From NCBI RefSeq assembly GCF_030704535.1, contig NC_081820.1:18157501-18221500 (forward strand): 64,000 nt of DNA. Direction: 5' to 3'. Below the pieces are notes generated by a model. It worked only from the letters and a program-made list of their open reading frames with translations, was not told where the DNA came from and searched no databases. Shown one piece after another: positions 44,401 to 57,229 of this stretch; position 1 is the stretch's first letter, and every line of letters begins with the position of its first letter. This DNA is from Vitis vinifera (taxonomy: Eukaryota; Streptophyta; Magnoliopsida; Vitales; Vitaceae). The position numbers and the translations under genes are program-made.

Positions 44401-46004
44401 AAGGAATAGGTAAAACCTACCTGCAGCCTAGCTTAACTACCAAAAATATTGTTTCATGTCAGATGTCTTGTTGGATTACAATATTCTTTACCCTAGTCAA
44501 GAGGATTTAAGGTAAATCCTCTGAACTATACTCATAAACCCACTGAAAAGATTCCACATGGCTGCTTTCTGCCATACTACTATGCCAAAACATCCTTATG
44601 GCTTCATCAATAATGAATGATTTCAATGAAATAAATGATTATCCAGTACTCAGACATAAAATGCACGATAGCATGGGTACTGCCCCAATAAGAGCAAATA
44701 AACATAATCATTGAATTTGGCTTGGGTTTTTCCTTCAGCTCCTCCTGCTTAAGAAGATTGACCAGAACCAAGATGAATTTGCATCCTATAATTAGCAAGT
44801 GTTCCAAGTAGCTCCCTAACTTGACTATGGAGCTTTAACAGGGCTTATTTTGATTTTCAAATTTGTTGGTTAGACCTCATGTTGCCACAGATTCATCTTA
44901 CTATTGCTTAGTATTGACCAGAGAGGGTTCAAATGCTGGTGAATGGCAGAGGTTGTGTTAATTGCATAACCTTGTTGTGATGGTTTGGGCTTACATATTA
45001 TTATTAGTATCACTATTTAAATATTATATTACATCACATTTTAATATGGCATGGATCCACATAAACTACCCAAACTAGTCTGATATAATTCAAATAACCA
45101 ATCATTCCTGCCCACTAATCAGGGTTGCAGATGGGGATAGATGACATACTCAAACCCAAGTTGGGCTCAGGTGTGATCTGGGTTTGGGTTGCTTATCAGT
45201 TAAGATCATATACCCAAACACACAATGAGCTCTTTTAATTGCACAACTTGTCACAAACCCACCTAGTTCCCATCCCTACATGCTGCCTTTATCAAACCGT
45301 GGGTGAGAAAACATATAATGAGTTAAGAAAGGGATGGAATGCACATATGTGGTCATCGCTTGGTGGCAAAACACATGCATATGATGCCTAGGCATTATCT
45401 GGGTCTATTGATGGTTGTGAAAGCAACTTCCAGGAAGAGTAACTTCATTCACATGGAAGATGTGTATACTTTTAAGAAAAACTGTGGTGATGAAGCTAAC
45501 AGTGTGGACACCAAACATCTGTAAAAATACATTCCCCTCTTTTAAACCACAACTACATGCAGAATGATTCTCATTTTTCCTTTACACTTGTCCCATCCAC
45601 ATCCTATGTAAGTCGAATGTCATTTCCTCTTTTAAAGCACATTATATTCTCAGCTGTAATGTGGCTGACAACCGTATGGCATTAGCCCTGACTTTGCGAC
45701 CACCACATACCAGACAAATTAATATCTCGTCCAGCATGATTCCTATAGAATCAGAACTGATTTGATATAAAGGAAAGAATAACAAACAAGTGATGTATGT
45801 TTCAATTTGGAAGACTTATGTTGTTCAGATTTTAACTTTGTTATTTTTACATCCACAGGCTTCCTACCAGAAGAGTGGGATAAATTCTTTGTGAAGTATC
45901 TATACCCATCTTTCACCCCAACAGTCTTCTTGTTTGTTGCTGGAACTGTTGCATATGGAGTGCTTAAGTACCTGCAGAACGAGGAAATCAAAACCCCGAA
46001 ATGA
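41470..46004 (+). CDS. LPA2: LOW PSII ACCUMULATION 2-like chloroplast protein, 2 exons, 175 aa
   Basis: Exon 1 is 41470-41851 and exon 2 is 45859-46004. The join (GCTTCTG|GTACGC ... CCACAG|GCTTC) restores a Gly codon (phase 1) and a 176-codon frame. Residues 1-45 are a Ser/Thr/Pro-rich, basic chloroplast transit peptide with KCQ near 28-30 as a plausible cleavage area. The middle is basic (KKKEKGRRERA). Two membrane helices follow: AFLLAWLGLGGIILVEGIVL (105-124) and VFLFVAGTVAYGVLKYL (150-166), with the conserved PEEWDKFFVKYLYPSFTP between them. In Arabidopsis LPA2 is a thylakoid membrane protein needed for photosystem II assembly, linked to CP43. Length and both conserved blocks match. The 4-kb intron is unusually long for such a small gene; failure to splice would end the protein after residue 138 and remove the second helix. 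Confidence 0.9.
43212..44232 (+). repeat. old direct duplication inside the LPA2 intron
   Basis: 43212-43772 and 43817-44232 are diverged direct copies. Matching pairs are GAATAGAGTTTATTTGGTTGC with GAATAGAGTTCATTTGGCTGC, AAAGGCTTGGACTAG with AAAAGCTTGGAGTAG, ATGATTCACCCATC with GTCATTCACCCATC, and GGCCTTCTACAACC with GGCCTTCTACAGCC. The second copy lacks about 135 bp. No frame is conserved, so it appears non-coding. Confidence 0.75.
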
Positions 46005-49000
46005 CTTTTCATGAATGTAAACAATACTTCCAGGTTATATGTTTCCAGGTTATGGGAGGAGCATCTCACTGGTGACCATTGAGTTGTTTCTTATGGACTC
46101 AGCTTCTACCTGCAGTGCCTTCCACTATGAACAGAAGGATGTAAAATAGCATAACTCAGACAGTTGGGCAAAGTGAATACAACTCTTCCCCATATGCTGG
46201 AGACTTTTAAGTAGGTTTGCACACTAATTGAGTGGTGACTAGTCTCTATGAGGCTAGCTTCCCATATGTATGATTTTGCATATTTGCTTCTGTAATTTGG
46301 ATCACTCTTTGGGATTAATGCATTACAGTTTCCCTTTTTTTCTGGGTGAACCATCATCCATCTCAGTTTTCAGGGGGTGATAGGACCACTCATTATGATT
46401 CTGGAGATTTTTGCGATATTTGAATGATTGTGAGCTTGCAATGAGCATCTTAGTATCTGTTGTGTGTTAGTGAATTTGCTACAAATGGATGTCCTGGTGT
46501 GCAGAGCCATATTAATTTGCAGGCTTTATAACTCCATAGTGTTGTTCTACTGGTCTGAATTGTTTTTATTTTTCAAGGCAACTGTCTGTTTGGCAATTTT
46601 TTCAAAAATAATTATCAAAAAATAGTTTTTGTGAATAGTCTTTAAAAATGGTCTTCAATTATTTTCGGAACAAATTTTTTTTTAGAACTTCATTGTGTAA
46701 AATAGTCTTGGAGTCTAATTTTCCATGTACGATGCACAAGTTTTCAAATTATTATTCATCTTTTTAATTATTGCTTATAATACTCTTTAAAAAAAAAAAA
46801 CTTAGGTCTGTTTGAAAACGTTTATGAAAATTGTTCTTAAAAAGTAATTTTTTTTTTAAGGACATTTTCAAAAGCTGTTATATATGTAATGTTTTACTTT
46901 CAATTATTTTTCATATTTATTTCATTATTTTTTTAAAACAATCTTTGTAGAAGAAGTGAAAACAACAAAAATAATATATTCTCAAAAAAAATCTTATTTT
47001 TTATTTTTAAAAACAAAAAATTATTTTTTATTTTTTATTATAAACATGATTTTCTATTTTTTTTTTAATTCTCAAAAACCATGTAGCCTTATTTTCAGAA
47101 TAAAATCTGACAAAAGAAATTTTTTTTTTCAAAAATCCATCTATTTTTTATTTTTTTAAAGTATCAAATAGGCCAATAATTTTATGGAGCCACCACATCC
47201 ATAGTGGGTGGACACTCTTCCACCTTTCTCCACTTCTACTTGGGTTGATCCTTTTATATATATATATATATTGATGAAGTTTAACAAAGGGTTTTTTTTA
47301 TTAAAAGGTTGTTTGAAAATCCGATTATTTAAGTTTTAATTTTTTTATGATAAAATGTCTTTATTATTTTCTTTAAAAAATTATATTTTAAAAAAAATCT
47401 ACGTGTAAATACTTGAAATGATAAAAAACATTTATGTAAAAAAATAAATTATCTTTTAAGAAAAAAAATAAGAAATATTAAATTTAAAAATTTAAAAATT
47501 ATTTCATCCATTTTAACTAATTAATTCTTTAATAAAACTTTAAACTAGCTGACAAAACTTGGTGATATGTATTAAAAATATTAAACTTTAAGAACTATAT
47601 AAATTTAAGCCCAAGGGTAGTCCAAATTAAATTTAAAAATGTTACAACTAATTAAAGAAAATCATGAAATTTGCTGGATCAAATTAAATTTGTCAAAATC
47701 ATTACATTGAATGCAAAACACTGACCCTTGGGGAAGTGTTGGAGTCACCTACATGCAGGACCACTCAATCATTAGATGGCCTGCTACAAAATAAAAAAAT
47801 TTAAAAAAAAAAAATGGATGTTGGTCCCTCACTTCCAAATTCCAACTCATTCAATATATAAATTGGCTATCTCTCTCTTACTCTGAGTGCCAAAATAAGA
47901 TGATGGAGCTTCTGAGGTCCCCCACCCCCTCTAAAATTCTTATTATACAATACCCCTTTCTCCCTTCCCATGCCATTCTACTTTCTCCTCTTCTTTTTTT
48001 AAAAATAATTAAATGGGTATATTTTGAAAATTTTAAAACACTTCATAATGATTGAAAATGTTTTTACTTAGAAAAAATTAAAACTTATTTGACAAAGTTT
48101 TTAAAAACAATTTTTTTGTTTTTAAAAACAGAAAATAGTTTTTAAAAATTTATAACACTGTTTGATTATTGTTATTTATTTTCAATTTTTTAAAAACAAA
48201 ATAAAATAGATAATAATTTCTTTAAAAAAATAGAAGTTATTTTCATCCGTTTTTAAAAATAATCAAAAAATACGCACAAGAAAATTTTAAAAATTAATTT
48301 CAAAATTTTAGATAATCATTTAAGCTGATTATTGATTTCTTTAAATGAAAATATTAAGTAAAACATGTTTCAAAATATTTTCTGATAAAAATAAAATATT
48401 GTTATTATTTTATTTTAATAATTAAAATTTCTCTAAAAATGATATCTTTATAAATTTCAATTTTAAAATAAAAACTATTTCTTAAAATTGTTTTATTTCC
48501 ACAGCTAATTAAAATAGAATTCATTCCCATGCCTTATAATTCTAATTTTCTCAAATGGGCTTTTGTTGCAGGTGGTGAAGAGAAATTTTTTTCAGGTTCA
48601 AAAAAAAAAATTCCTCCCTTAATCCCTAAAAAATCCTCCATCTTGTATAATTTGTATATTAAAGTCTTAGGCTTTTATTACTAAATTTTGAAAATCATTT
48701 TTATTATAAAAGTTTGTTGATTATAATTTAAACCCAAAATATAATATCTTATTCTCAATATTTAGATTGAATTTTTAAAATTATTTCGAAATTTTAATAT
48801 AAATTTTTTAAATAACATCCATATACTTCATTTTATTTTGACAATATATTTTTATTTTATTTTAGCATATAGTACGATATAAATTATTATTTAACTCAAA
48901 TCTAACTCAATCTAACATGTTCGAGTCATTACCGACATACTATCCGATAACTCAAATCTAACTCAATCCAACATGTTCAAGTCATTACCGACATATTATC

Positions 49001-52000
49001 CAATACTTGTCAATTAAATTCCATCATTAAACATTATGGTTGAAGATTCAAAACATCGCCATCCCCATAATATTGATAGAGACTGAAAACCCTCTAATCA
49101 ACACAAGTTTTGAACATAAATTCATCCTCCCTTATTTATGACTTATAACTAATAACTAATAACACAACCCAAATGAAACCGCTCAAGCAATGACAATTGA
49201 TAAATTCCAACACACATTCTACTCCTTTCTATAAATACTATACCTTATTGTCACCTAATTTGATTGGTAGGTTCTCCATCTCTCTTTGGAGATCATCAAA
49301 ACTAAATAACCATTACCCTTTCCAATCTTAATATTAATATTAGGGTTTATTACTGCAAGGTTTTGGTTCCCGGAAAGTATTAGGGAAAGAGAAGAAATAT
49401 TGAGAAAAATAATTTTTTATATTTGGTTTTGTTATAAAAAAAATCAAATATAATTAAAATTATTAATAAATTTATATATTTTTAAATTATTCAATTTTTA
49501 TATAGAAGATTGAAATATGTGAAAAAAGTATGAAGTAGTATATCAAAACAATTCATTGACTTTGAATTTATTTTTTATTTTTCTTCATTTTTCCTTTTCA
49601 TTTACTTTTCCTCTCTATTTTCTCTCTTTCTCATTTTCCCTCAAACTTTTCGAAAACCAAACATAACCTAAAAGAATACAACTAATCATATGACCTTATA
49701 TGTGTATTTAAAATTCATTATTTTGTATCCTTTATTTTGTTGTACCTTTATTTCTCGATTCGGATTTTTTTGTATACTTTAAACAGTAGACTAAGACCCT
49801 ATTTGGTAACTGTTTTAAAAAATAATTCTAAAAAATAGTTTCTAAAAATAATTTTTAAAAATAATTTTATAATGTTCTATAAAACAAATGTTTGTTTAGG
49901 AACCTTTTCGGCTATGTTTGGTTCTTGAAAATTTTGAGGGAATTATAAGGGATGGAAAATACAAAGGAAAAGTAAAAGGAAAAGAAAGTGAAGGAAAATA
50001 AAAAATAATTTTATTTACTACTTTAAACTCGTTTTACTTATTTTAACTTATCGATATAAAGATTAAATAATTTAAAAATACATGAGTTTCTAACTAGTTT
50101 TAATTATATTTGATTTTCTTTGATATTTTTCATTAACAATCAAATATGATAAAATCATTTTCCTTTACATTTTTTTTTTAGTATTTTCTAATAACCAAAC
50201 ATAACCAAAATGTTTTTAATGTAGTGTTTTTCTTTTAATCATTTTTCATATTTTTATCATTATTTTTTAAAACAGTTTTTAAAAAACACATAAAAGCAAT
50301 AGATAACAATTTAAAAATACTCTATTTTTAATGTTAGAAATCTGTTTTTAATTTTTATGATCATTAAAAGTGTTTTTTCCTCTTTTTTTTTTTAATGAAA
50401 AATAGAAATATATTTCAAAACAAGTTATCAAATAAGACTTAGAGCGTTTTTGCTATTTATTCTAGGAGTGTTTTTAATATTTTTAATATTTAAATTTTTT
50501 ATTATTATTTAAGTGTTAAAGATATTAAAATTATTTTCTAAAATTATTTTTAAATGTATTTTTAAAATCTATTAAATTTTAAAAAATATTTTTAACCATT
50601 CTAACAATTAAAAAATACAAATTTTTAAATATTAAAAATATTAAAATCGTACCTTAAAATCATTACCAAATTGACTCCTAAAAAGTTGAATGGGGATACC
50701 CTCACCATTCTTTCCTAATATTAATAGGAGAAGATAGGCATAATTAAACTGAATGATTTTTTTTATAAAAGTATCATTTTAAAAATAAATAAAAATCCTT
50801 TAGGGTCAAGACAGAAGACCAAGTTTTCATGCGCGGCTGCACTTTCCGCCGATGTTGACTGCTAATAATAATATTTAATTGAAATTAGAAAAGTAATTGG
50901 ATTTTAATGGGTTCTTGAGTGGCTTCCAGTTGGAGTCAAATGTGTTTAGTTTGCCGTCTGAGTCGTCTGACCATTCTCCTCAATTTGCCAACCTTTTGGG
51001 TTAGGGTTTCACGGTCTTCAACCAAACTGGGCCCAACCACTGATTTTATAATATATATATTCTTTTCCTCAATATTTCAAAACAAATATTTTCCTTTTCA
51101 ATATGTTTGATATAATATCAACAAACATTCTATCAAGAATGGTCTAATTTTTTTAGAGTTTATTTAAAATGTTTTTTTAATATTTTTAATAATTAAAAAA
51201 AAATTATCATTTAAATATTATAAATATTTCTATAATTATTATGAAACGCACACTTAATTTATTTTTATTTAAAAATATTTATAATAAAAAAATATATCAT
51301 GAGGGTTTGGTTGGAAACTATTTTCTAGAATAATTTTTTATTTTTAAAAAAATAAATAAAAAACATATTTGATAATAAAAAAATATTTTTTATTTTCTAT
51401 TTTTAAAAATAAAAATAAAAAGGTATTTTCATATAACATCGATTGTTTCATATTATTTTAAAAAATAATTATACAAATATATAGAATAATTAAAAATAAA
51501 ATATTATTTATAAAATTATTTAAAATGGATTAAAAATATTTTAGGTTTTAAATAGATTTTTATTTTATAAAAATTAAAGAAATTATTTTCATTTTTTTTT
51601 TTTAAATTTGTTTTTTTAGTATTATTTTTAAAAATAATTAAGTAGTTGTGGTGAGAATGTAGTAGGTTTAAAGTTATATATATATATATATATATATATT
51701 TTGAGTCATACATTATTTTTCTTATTTTTTATAAATTAGATTGTAAAAAAAAAAAAATGGAAAGAGGGGAGCAAGGGTGGCAGGGATGATTGGTAGGGCA
51801 GTGAGTGAAACAGGACAAAAGTTGGTCACTTTAAGAAAGGAAAAGACAGAAAAAGCATTCAAAATAGTTTGAAAAAAAAAGAGGCCTCGCTGCTGTGCTG
51901 CCTCATAACCCTCGCAGCTCAAATCCCCATAAAGTAGGTGTTGAGTTTGATGGTTGATACATATCCCACCAATATTTTTTAGTTAATGTTGTAACTAAAT

Positions 52001-52900
52001 AAATTGTCTATGTTAATAGAAAATAACAATGATTCTCGGGGACTCGATTTAGTGATCATTGGAGAGCAAACCCAAGATCGAACCTATTGAACTACCTCGG
52101 TTAACGATCGAAAACTTTATTTTCTATCATCAATTATTCTATTTTTAATGACATTTTATTAGAATTCTTTGATACTATAAATAAAACCATTGAAGTTAAA
52201 ACCACACATACCATGTTTTATTTTTGAAAATTTAAGAAAAAATAGGACAAAAAAATATAAAATGTAAAATAGATTTAAATCAAATAAATTAATTTTATAT
52301 ACTTCTTCAAATTTATTTTATTTAATTTTTCTTTATTATATAAAAATTAAATAATTTAAAAATATATAAAATTTTCATAATCAAAATCAGTTTTTCTTTC
52401 TATCTATCCTTGGTATATCCCGAACCAAACGGGGCCATATTGTTATGAAATATATTCTCTAAAAACAAAATAATTGCTTCGTGTCCGGAAAAAGTGAAGC
52501 TTGCAAAAGGTAAGGTCCCTTTATCGCATGTCCCTATGTGCTTTGCTCCTCCCTCTCTCTTTTCTCTTTTTTCTCTTTTTTCTCTTCCAATTTTTGAAAA
52601 AAAAAACAAATAATACCAGAAACAAGAAAACAAAAAACAGAAAAAACAAAAACACGCCACCAGCACAAACAAAAATGTATTTTCCACCCCATCTCCACCT
52701 ACTTGAAAATATGGCGGGAAACACCAAAATCTATTTAGTATACGAACAAAGTATACGTAAATATTATTACATTTTTAACAAACTTAACTAACTTAACAAC
52801 TACTTAATTATGCATTACCAGGTCCCCAACAAAAACACCCCAAAAAAAAATTCAAATTAAAAAAAAAAAAGAAGAAGAAGAAGAAAGAAATAGGGAAATA
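46005..52900. other. gene-poor, AT-rich, MITE-filled interval
   Basis: After the 3' UTR of the LPA2-like gene (to roughly 46450) I see no gene until 52901. It contains family-A repeats (46575-47165; 49795-50440 interrupted; 51300-51620 reversed), family-B repeats (49362-49671; 49909-50206), a family-C segment (50440-50690), (TA)n tracts at 47252-47271 and 51675-51699, and low-complexity A/T runs. A short GC-richer patch at 50805-51020 has a small open frame with no family resemblance. 52210-52435 is a worn family-B copy ending GAACCAAACGGGGCC. Confidence 0.6.
49795..50440. mobile_element. family-A MITE split by a family-B MITE
   Basis: The left half of a family-A copy (CCCTATTTGGTAACTGTTTTAAAAAAT ... 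TGTTTAGGAACC, 49795-49908) continues at 50207 (AAAATGTTTTTAATGTAGTG ... TTTTAATCATTTTTCATATTT). Between them, 49909-50206 is a complete family-B copy with inverted ends GGCTATGTTTGGTTCTTGAAAA and ...CTAATAACCAAACATAACC. The nesting gives relative ages: B inserted after A. Confidence 0.7.
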
Positions 52901-53947
52901 TTACTGATCCAGTGCGTTCGGGCCAGTGCAATAACTCAGCACGTGGCTCCACAGCCACTGAACCAAGAACCGCCGTCTGATGCCATTCATGTTGTACGTG
53001 GCGCCATCCTCGCCGTCTAAGAGCTGACCGGTGTATGAACCCCCACCGCCAGTGCCGTAAATCCCCTCACAGAGATCCGCAATCTCCACTGGAAAAACTG
53101 GGTCCGTCCCGGCGTACCATGCGTTCACCAGGGGGTTCGTTGCCAGTTCAGCAATCTCGTGGCCAATCACGCTTATCATTCCGTCTATGCCTGCGTCACC
53201 GTTGGGTGATTTTAGCGGTTTGAGGCCCGGGATGTAATCCGGTACGGCGAAGGGGTAGGCGCACATGCCTGGGCATAGTTTGGCGGAGTTGCCCACCCAG
53301 GCGTACGGCAGCGTGTAGCCCACTATTGATGGGAAGGTGAAGTAGTGGAAGCCACAGACCTGACCGCAGAAATCCTGGACGTACACGTCATCAGATGTGA
53401 GGAGCAGGTAGATCCCACTTTTTGGGTTGATGGGCAACGGCTTCGTTTTGGCTGTCACCGCACTTTTGATCACAGACTGTATCGATAAGCGGGTGAGCTT
53501 CTTCCCGTGGGAGTAGAACCGGTCGCTCTTCTCTGCCGCGAGGTGCAGCGAGCGGGAGATGTTGGCGCCCGTCTGGTCGGTGTAGAACGTCACCGTGCGC
53601 CACCATCCGGCGACGGAGGGCCGCTTGGCGTCGCGGGAGGAGATCGAGTTGATGAACTCCCGGATGATCTTCTTCTGGGCCCTCTGCCACGTGCCGTACC
53701 AGATGATGTTGACGGTGATGTTCTCCGTCAGCACCGGACCCATATGGTACCTGAGGTGGACGAACTCCGATGAGCCCTCGTACTTCTTGGAGCCGCCGAA
53801 CTGGAGATCGGTGGCGTTTACATTGTGATTAGGCCACGGCCGCCAAGCGACGGCGTTGCCGGCGAAGAGGTGTAGGAAAAGTAGGATAAGGGCGAGAAGC
53901 ATGGGAAGAGTGGGCGCCGAGAACCGGCGGACACAGCCCTGGCCCAT
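52901..53947 (-). CDS. EXORDIUM-like (phosphate-induced protein 1 family) protein, 348 aa
   Basis: Intronless minus-strand gene, GC-rich against an AT-rich background. It has a basic N-terminus, a signal-peptide core MLLALILLFLHLFAG (16-30) with cleavage likely near AVAW, and an NVNATDLQF start of the mature protein. Family blocks are VNIIWYGTW (79-87), GWWRTVTFYTDQTGANIS (114-131), SGIYLLLTSDDVYVQDFCGQ (177-196), VIGHEIAELATNPLVNAWYA (260-279), IADLCEGIYGTGGGGSYTGQ (289-308) and MNGIRRRFLVQWLWS (320-334). Exordium and its relatives are apoplastic proteins linked to brassinosteroid- and sugar-dependent growth; their biochemical activity is unknown. GHEIAE recalls a metallopeptidase HExxH but the last His is missing, so catalysis should not be assumed. 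It groups with the EXL type lacking introns; the exact member is not decided. Confidence 0.93.
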   Translation of the reverse strand: MGQGCVRRFSAPTLPMLLALILLFLHLFAGNAVAWRPWPNHNVNATDLQFGGSKKYEGSSEFVHLRYHMGPVLTENITVNIIWYGTWQRAQKKIIREFINSISSRDAKRPSVAGWWRTVTFYTDQTGANISRSLHLAAEKSDRFYSHGKKLTRLSIQSVIKSAVTAKTKPLPINPKSGIYLLLTSDDVYVQDFCGQVCGFHYFTFPSIVGYTLPYAWVGNSAKLCPGMCAYPFAVPDYIPGLKPLKSPNGDAGIDGMISVIGHEIAELATNPLVNAWYAGTDPVFPVEIADLCEGIYGTGGGGSYTGQLLDGEDGATYNMNGIRRRFLVQWLWSHVLSYCTGPNALDQ

Positions 53948-53982
53948 TTGAGTGGCTGAGTATGCAATCTATGCTGCGGAGG

Positions 53983-53994
53983 CTATATATATAC
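53983..53994 (-). promoter_or_regulatory. TATA box of the EXORDIUM-like gene
   Basis: GTATATATATAG on the minus strand lies only about 36-47 bp before the ATG at 53947. With normal TATA-to-start spacing the 5' UTR would be about 5-15 bases. Confidence 0.7.
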
Positions 53995-54439
53995 ACAGAG
54001 AGAAGAATTAATTTAAATTTTGAAAATGATCAACTATAATTTGATTTAATAATATTCGAGTGCGGGGGCGCTCATGGTATGGAAATGTGGGTTAATGGAG
54101 GACAGGTAGATTCTTAAAGTATAGTTGTGAGGGTGGGGCCTACAGGTCAGAATGGGAGCATCCTCATCATGGTCCGTCGTCATCTCATCCCATGTCTGAT
54201 CACTTTTTGTTTTGTATAGGGCGGGAATTTGAGGGTTGGGGGTAGCTTTGTAATTATGCCTTTTGTTCACGTCTTTTGATTTTAAGGGTCCATTCTCTGG
54301 CCCCTTTGGGAGGGCACTCTCTGTGATTCGATCCACCTGCCATCTCTGCAACCCTTCTCTATAATACTCCTCCTCTACTGCCACCTGGCTAAAAATTCAC
54401 TTGAAAACTGCCTGTAAGTTGCAGCTGATAATTTAGCAT

Positions 54440-55925
54440 CCAGAAAATAAAAAACAGTTTTATAAAATATGTTTTTAGAAAACATCTTTTAATTATTTTT
54501 ACTTATTTTTTACTATTATTTTAAAAAATAATTATATTTAAATATGAAAAATGATTAAAAATAAAAAATTATTTTTAAAAATATAGAAAACATATTAAAA
54601 ATATTTCAAATTTCCAAATTGACATTTGTTTTATAAAACATTAAAGAATCAAAATCCCTTCTCAAAAGCTAAATTTTATAACTGTTCAAAAATAATTATC
54701 AAATTTAATCTTATATTTACGATACAATGGCTCTAAAAATATAAAAGTTTTTATTTTTAAAATCAAAAAACAAAAATGATATTGGAAGGAAATTTTAGGA
54801 ATTATTTGGGAACATTTTCAAAAATAGTTATTTAAGAACATTTTTTAAAAACAATTTTCTTATGTTCTCATTAATAAAAATCTATTTAAAATTTTAAAAT
54901 TTTCTTATTATGTTTTTTATGGGTTTATGTTTAATCATTTTCCATATTTACATAATTAATTTTTAACAACACCCAACAAAAAAGTGAAAACAGCCCAAAA
55001 ATTTTAAAACAATAATAACGTGTATACAAAATACAAAAATTCTTACAAACCCATCTTGAAAATATAATAATTTTTAAAAAAATAATTAAAATGTAAGAAT
55101 TTAGATTTTTTATACAAAAAAACATAAAACATATTTAAACTATGGTATGTCGTAACTGTTTTCAAAAACAGTTTTAAAAAAACAGTATTTAATAATAGTT
55201 TTTTATACTGTTATTTGATATTTTATAAAACAATGTTTTTTTCAATCTATAATATTTTTAACATGTTTTTAATATTTTTAAATATGTTTTAAAATAATTT
55301 TTATATTTAATATTTTATTTTTAATCATTCTACATCTTTATATAATTATTTTTTTAAATAACTCTTAGAAAATAAGACAAAACAACTAAAAAATATTCTT
55401 TGAAAACGCCCTAAAAAAAAAATAAAAAATAGATTTTGATTATCAAACTAATTTTCCAAATTTTTTTTTTGGTTTTGAAAAATATAAAATTATTCTAAAA
55501 CACAGTTACTAAATAGACTCTAAGTTTTGAAAATGTTTTAAAAAATTATCATTTAAGAATATTTTGTAAAAACAATTCTCTTTTATATTCTAGAATAAAA
55601 AAAATAAAAACTAAAATTGTTTGGATACTTAGAATGAATGTTTTCAACTTGTTTTCTATGTTTTCAAATATATTTAAAAAAGACTTTAATCTTTAATATT
55701 TTATTTTTTTAATCATTCTCCATATGGATATAATTATTGTGTAAAATAACATTTAGAAAACAATTAAAACATGTTCTAAAAAACGACTTAATTTCATAAT
55801 AATTTCTGAAATTTTGTTTTGGAAAAATGAATAACCAAACATATTTTCATTTTTATTTTTATTTTTCAAAAAAAAGAAAAAAAGAGAAAAAGAAACTATT
55901 ATTGAAAACAAAAGTCAAACGAAGC
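54440..55925. repeat. cluster of family-A MITE-like repeats
   Basis: At least four copies: 54440-54700 (reverse; ATTATATTTAAATATGAAAAATGATTAAAAATAAAAAATTA), 54795-55140, 55145-55515 and 55520-55925 (forward; ACATGTTTTTAATATTTTTAAATATG, TTTTAATCATTCTACATCTTTATATAATTA). The region between the EXORDIUM-like promoter and this cluster (54000-54440) has no gene; a minus-strand 112-codon frame at 54046-54384 has no recognisable domain. Confidence 0.55.
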
Positions 55926-56319
55926 CTTAGATTTTGTTTGGTACTCAGGAAAATTTGATGGGCTAAGTAATTACTACAAAATAGTTGGTTCAGTTATTAA
56001 TTTAATTTAAGTAATGGTGGGTACGAATTGTTGTTGAAGAAATTGAAGGTGATCCCTTTGCTCAAAGCCAGCATTTAAATTTCTTTATGAGTAGTTGTTT
56101 TGAATTCATGACTTGGCTCCTTTAAGTTTTTGCTGCTCTCCTCTACCATCTCCTTATGCACAAATGTACAATGCCAAGCCCCATCATTTAATACCCTTAA
56201 TTGCTTTAAATAGTATTTTTATTTTTATTTTTAAATGCTAAAATAAAATTAATATTAAAATTTTAGTGTATTATTTATTTCAATGCATAATACTGAATGT
56301 GATCTTACTATTACGTTAA

Positions 56320-57228
56320 GGTAATGTTTGGTTATTGAAAAATGTGAGGAGGAAAAAATTGAGAGGAAGTAAGAAAAATTAGATTTAAAATTAATAAATT
56401 ATTTTATATGTCATTTTACTTATATTTTATTTTCTTTCGTATTTTTCATATTGAAATCAAACATGAAAATTTTATTTTTTTAGCATTTTTTTTTCTTTCG
56501 CTATTTCTATCTAGGAACCAAACATTAAGTAATTTAAAAATATATAAATTTTGAACTCATTTTACTTATATTTTATTTTCTTTCATATTTTTCATATTGA
56601 AACCAAACATAAAAAATTTATTTTTTTAGCATTTTTTTTTCCTTTCGCTATTACTATCTAGGAACCAAACATAGGAAATTTTGAGAGAAAATACATGAAA
56701 AAGAAAATAAATAATAAATAATAAAAGGAAATAAACAATAAAAAATAGATTTACATTCAATAAAGTACTTTTACATGCACAATAATCTACCACAAAAATT
56801 ATTTTCCAAATTGGCTAAAAAGAGTTATCAAAAAATAAATAAATAAAAAGAAAAAGAAAAACTCTCTCCAATGTGATAACCATTAAGAAGCATGATGTCC
56901 GCAAACATTTAGGCTATATTTGTTTCTCAAGAATATTGAAGGAAAATGTGAGGGAATGAAAATAAAGAAAAAAAAAATAGAAAGAAAGAAAATAAAAAAT
57001 AAATTTAAAAGTAATAAATTATTTTTATATGTCACTTCAAACTTTTTTTCATGTATTTAACTTTTTTATATATAGATTAAATTATTTAAAAATATATAAA
57101 TTTCTTAATAATTTTAATTATATTTAACTTTTTTTTGCATTTTTCACAATAAAATCAAACATGAAAAAATTATTTTCCTTAATATTTTTTTCTTTCTTTA
57201 CTGCTTTCCCATAACCAAATATAGCCTT
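56320..57228. repeat. family-B MITE-like repeats
   Basis: 56320-56520 (GGTAATGTTTGGTTATTGAAAAATG ... CTAGGAACCAAACATTAAG) is followed by a partial direct duplication of its right half, 56530-56665 (TTTACTTATATTTTATTTTC ... CTAGGAACCAAACATAGG). 56912-57228 is another copy (GGCTATATTTGTTTCTCAAG ... CCATAACCAAATATAGCC) with clear inverted ends. Confidence 0.6.
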
Positions 57229-57229
57229 A

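Noticed and set aside
53391..53828. Overlapping frames on both strands within the EXORDIUM-like gene
   Set aside because: Shadows in a GC-rich gene; only the 348-codon frame shows conserved family blocks.
54046..54384. 112-codon minus-strand frame upstream of the EXORDIUM-like gene
   Set aside because: No domain, no signal peptide or splice structure, and it lies in the presumed promoter region; not listed as a gene.
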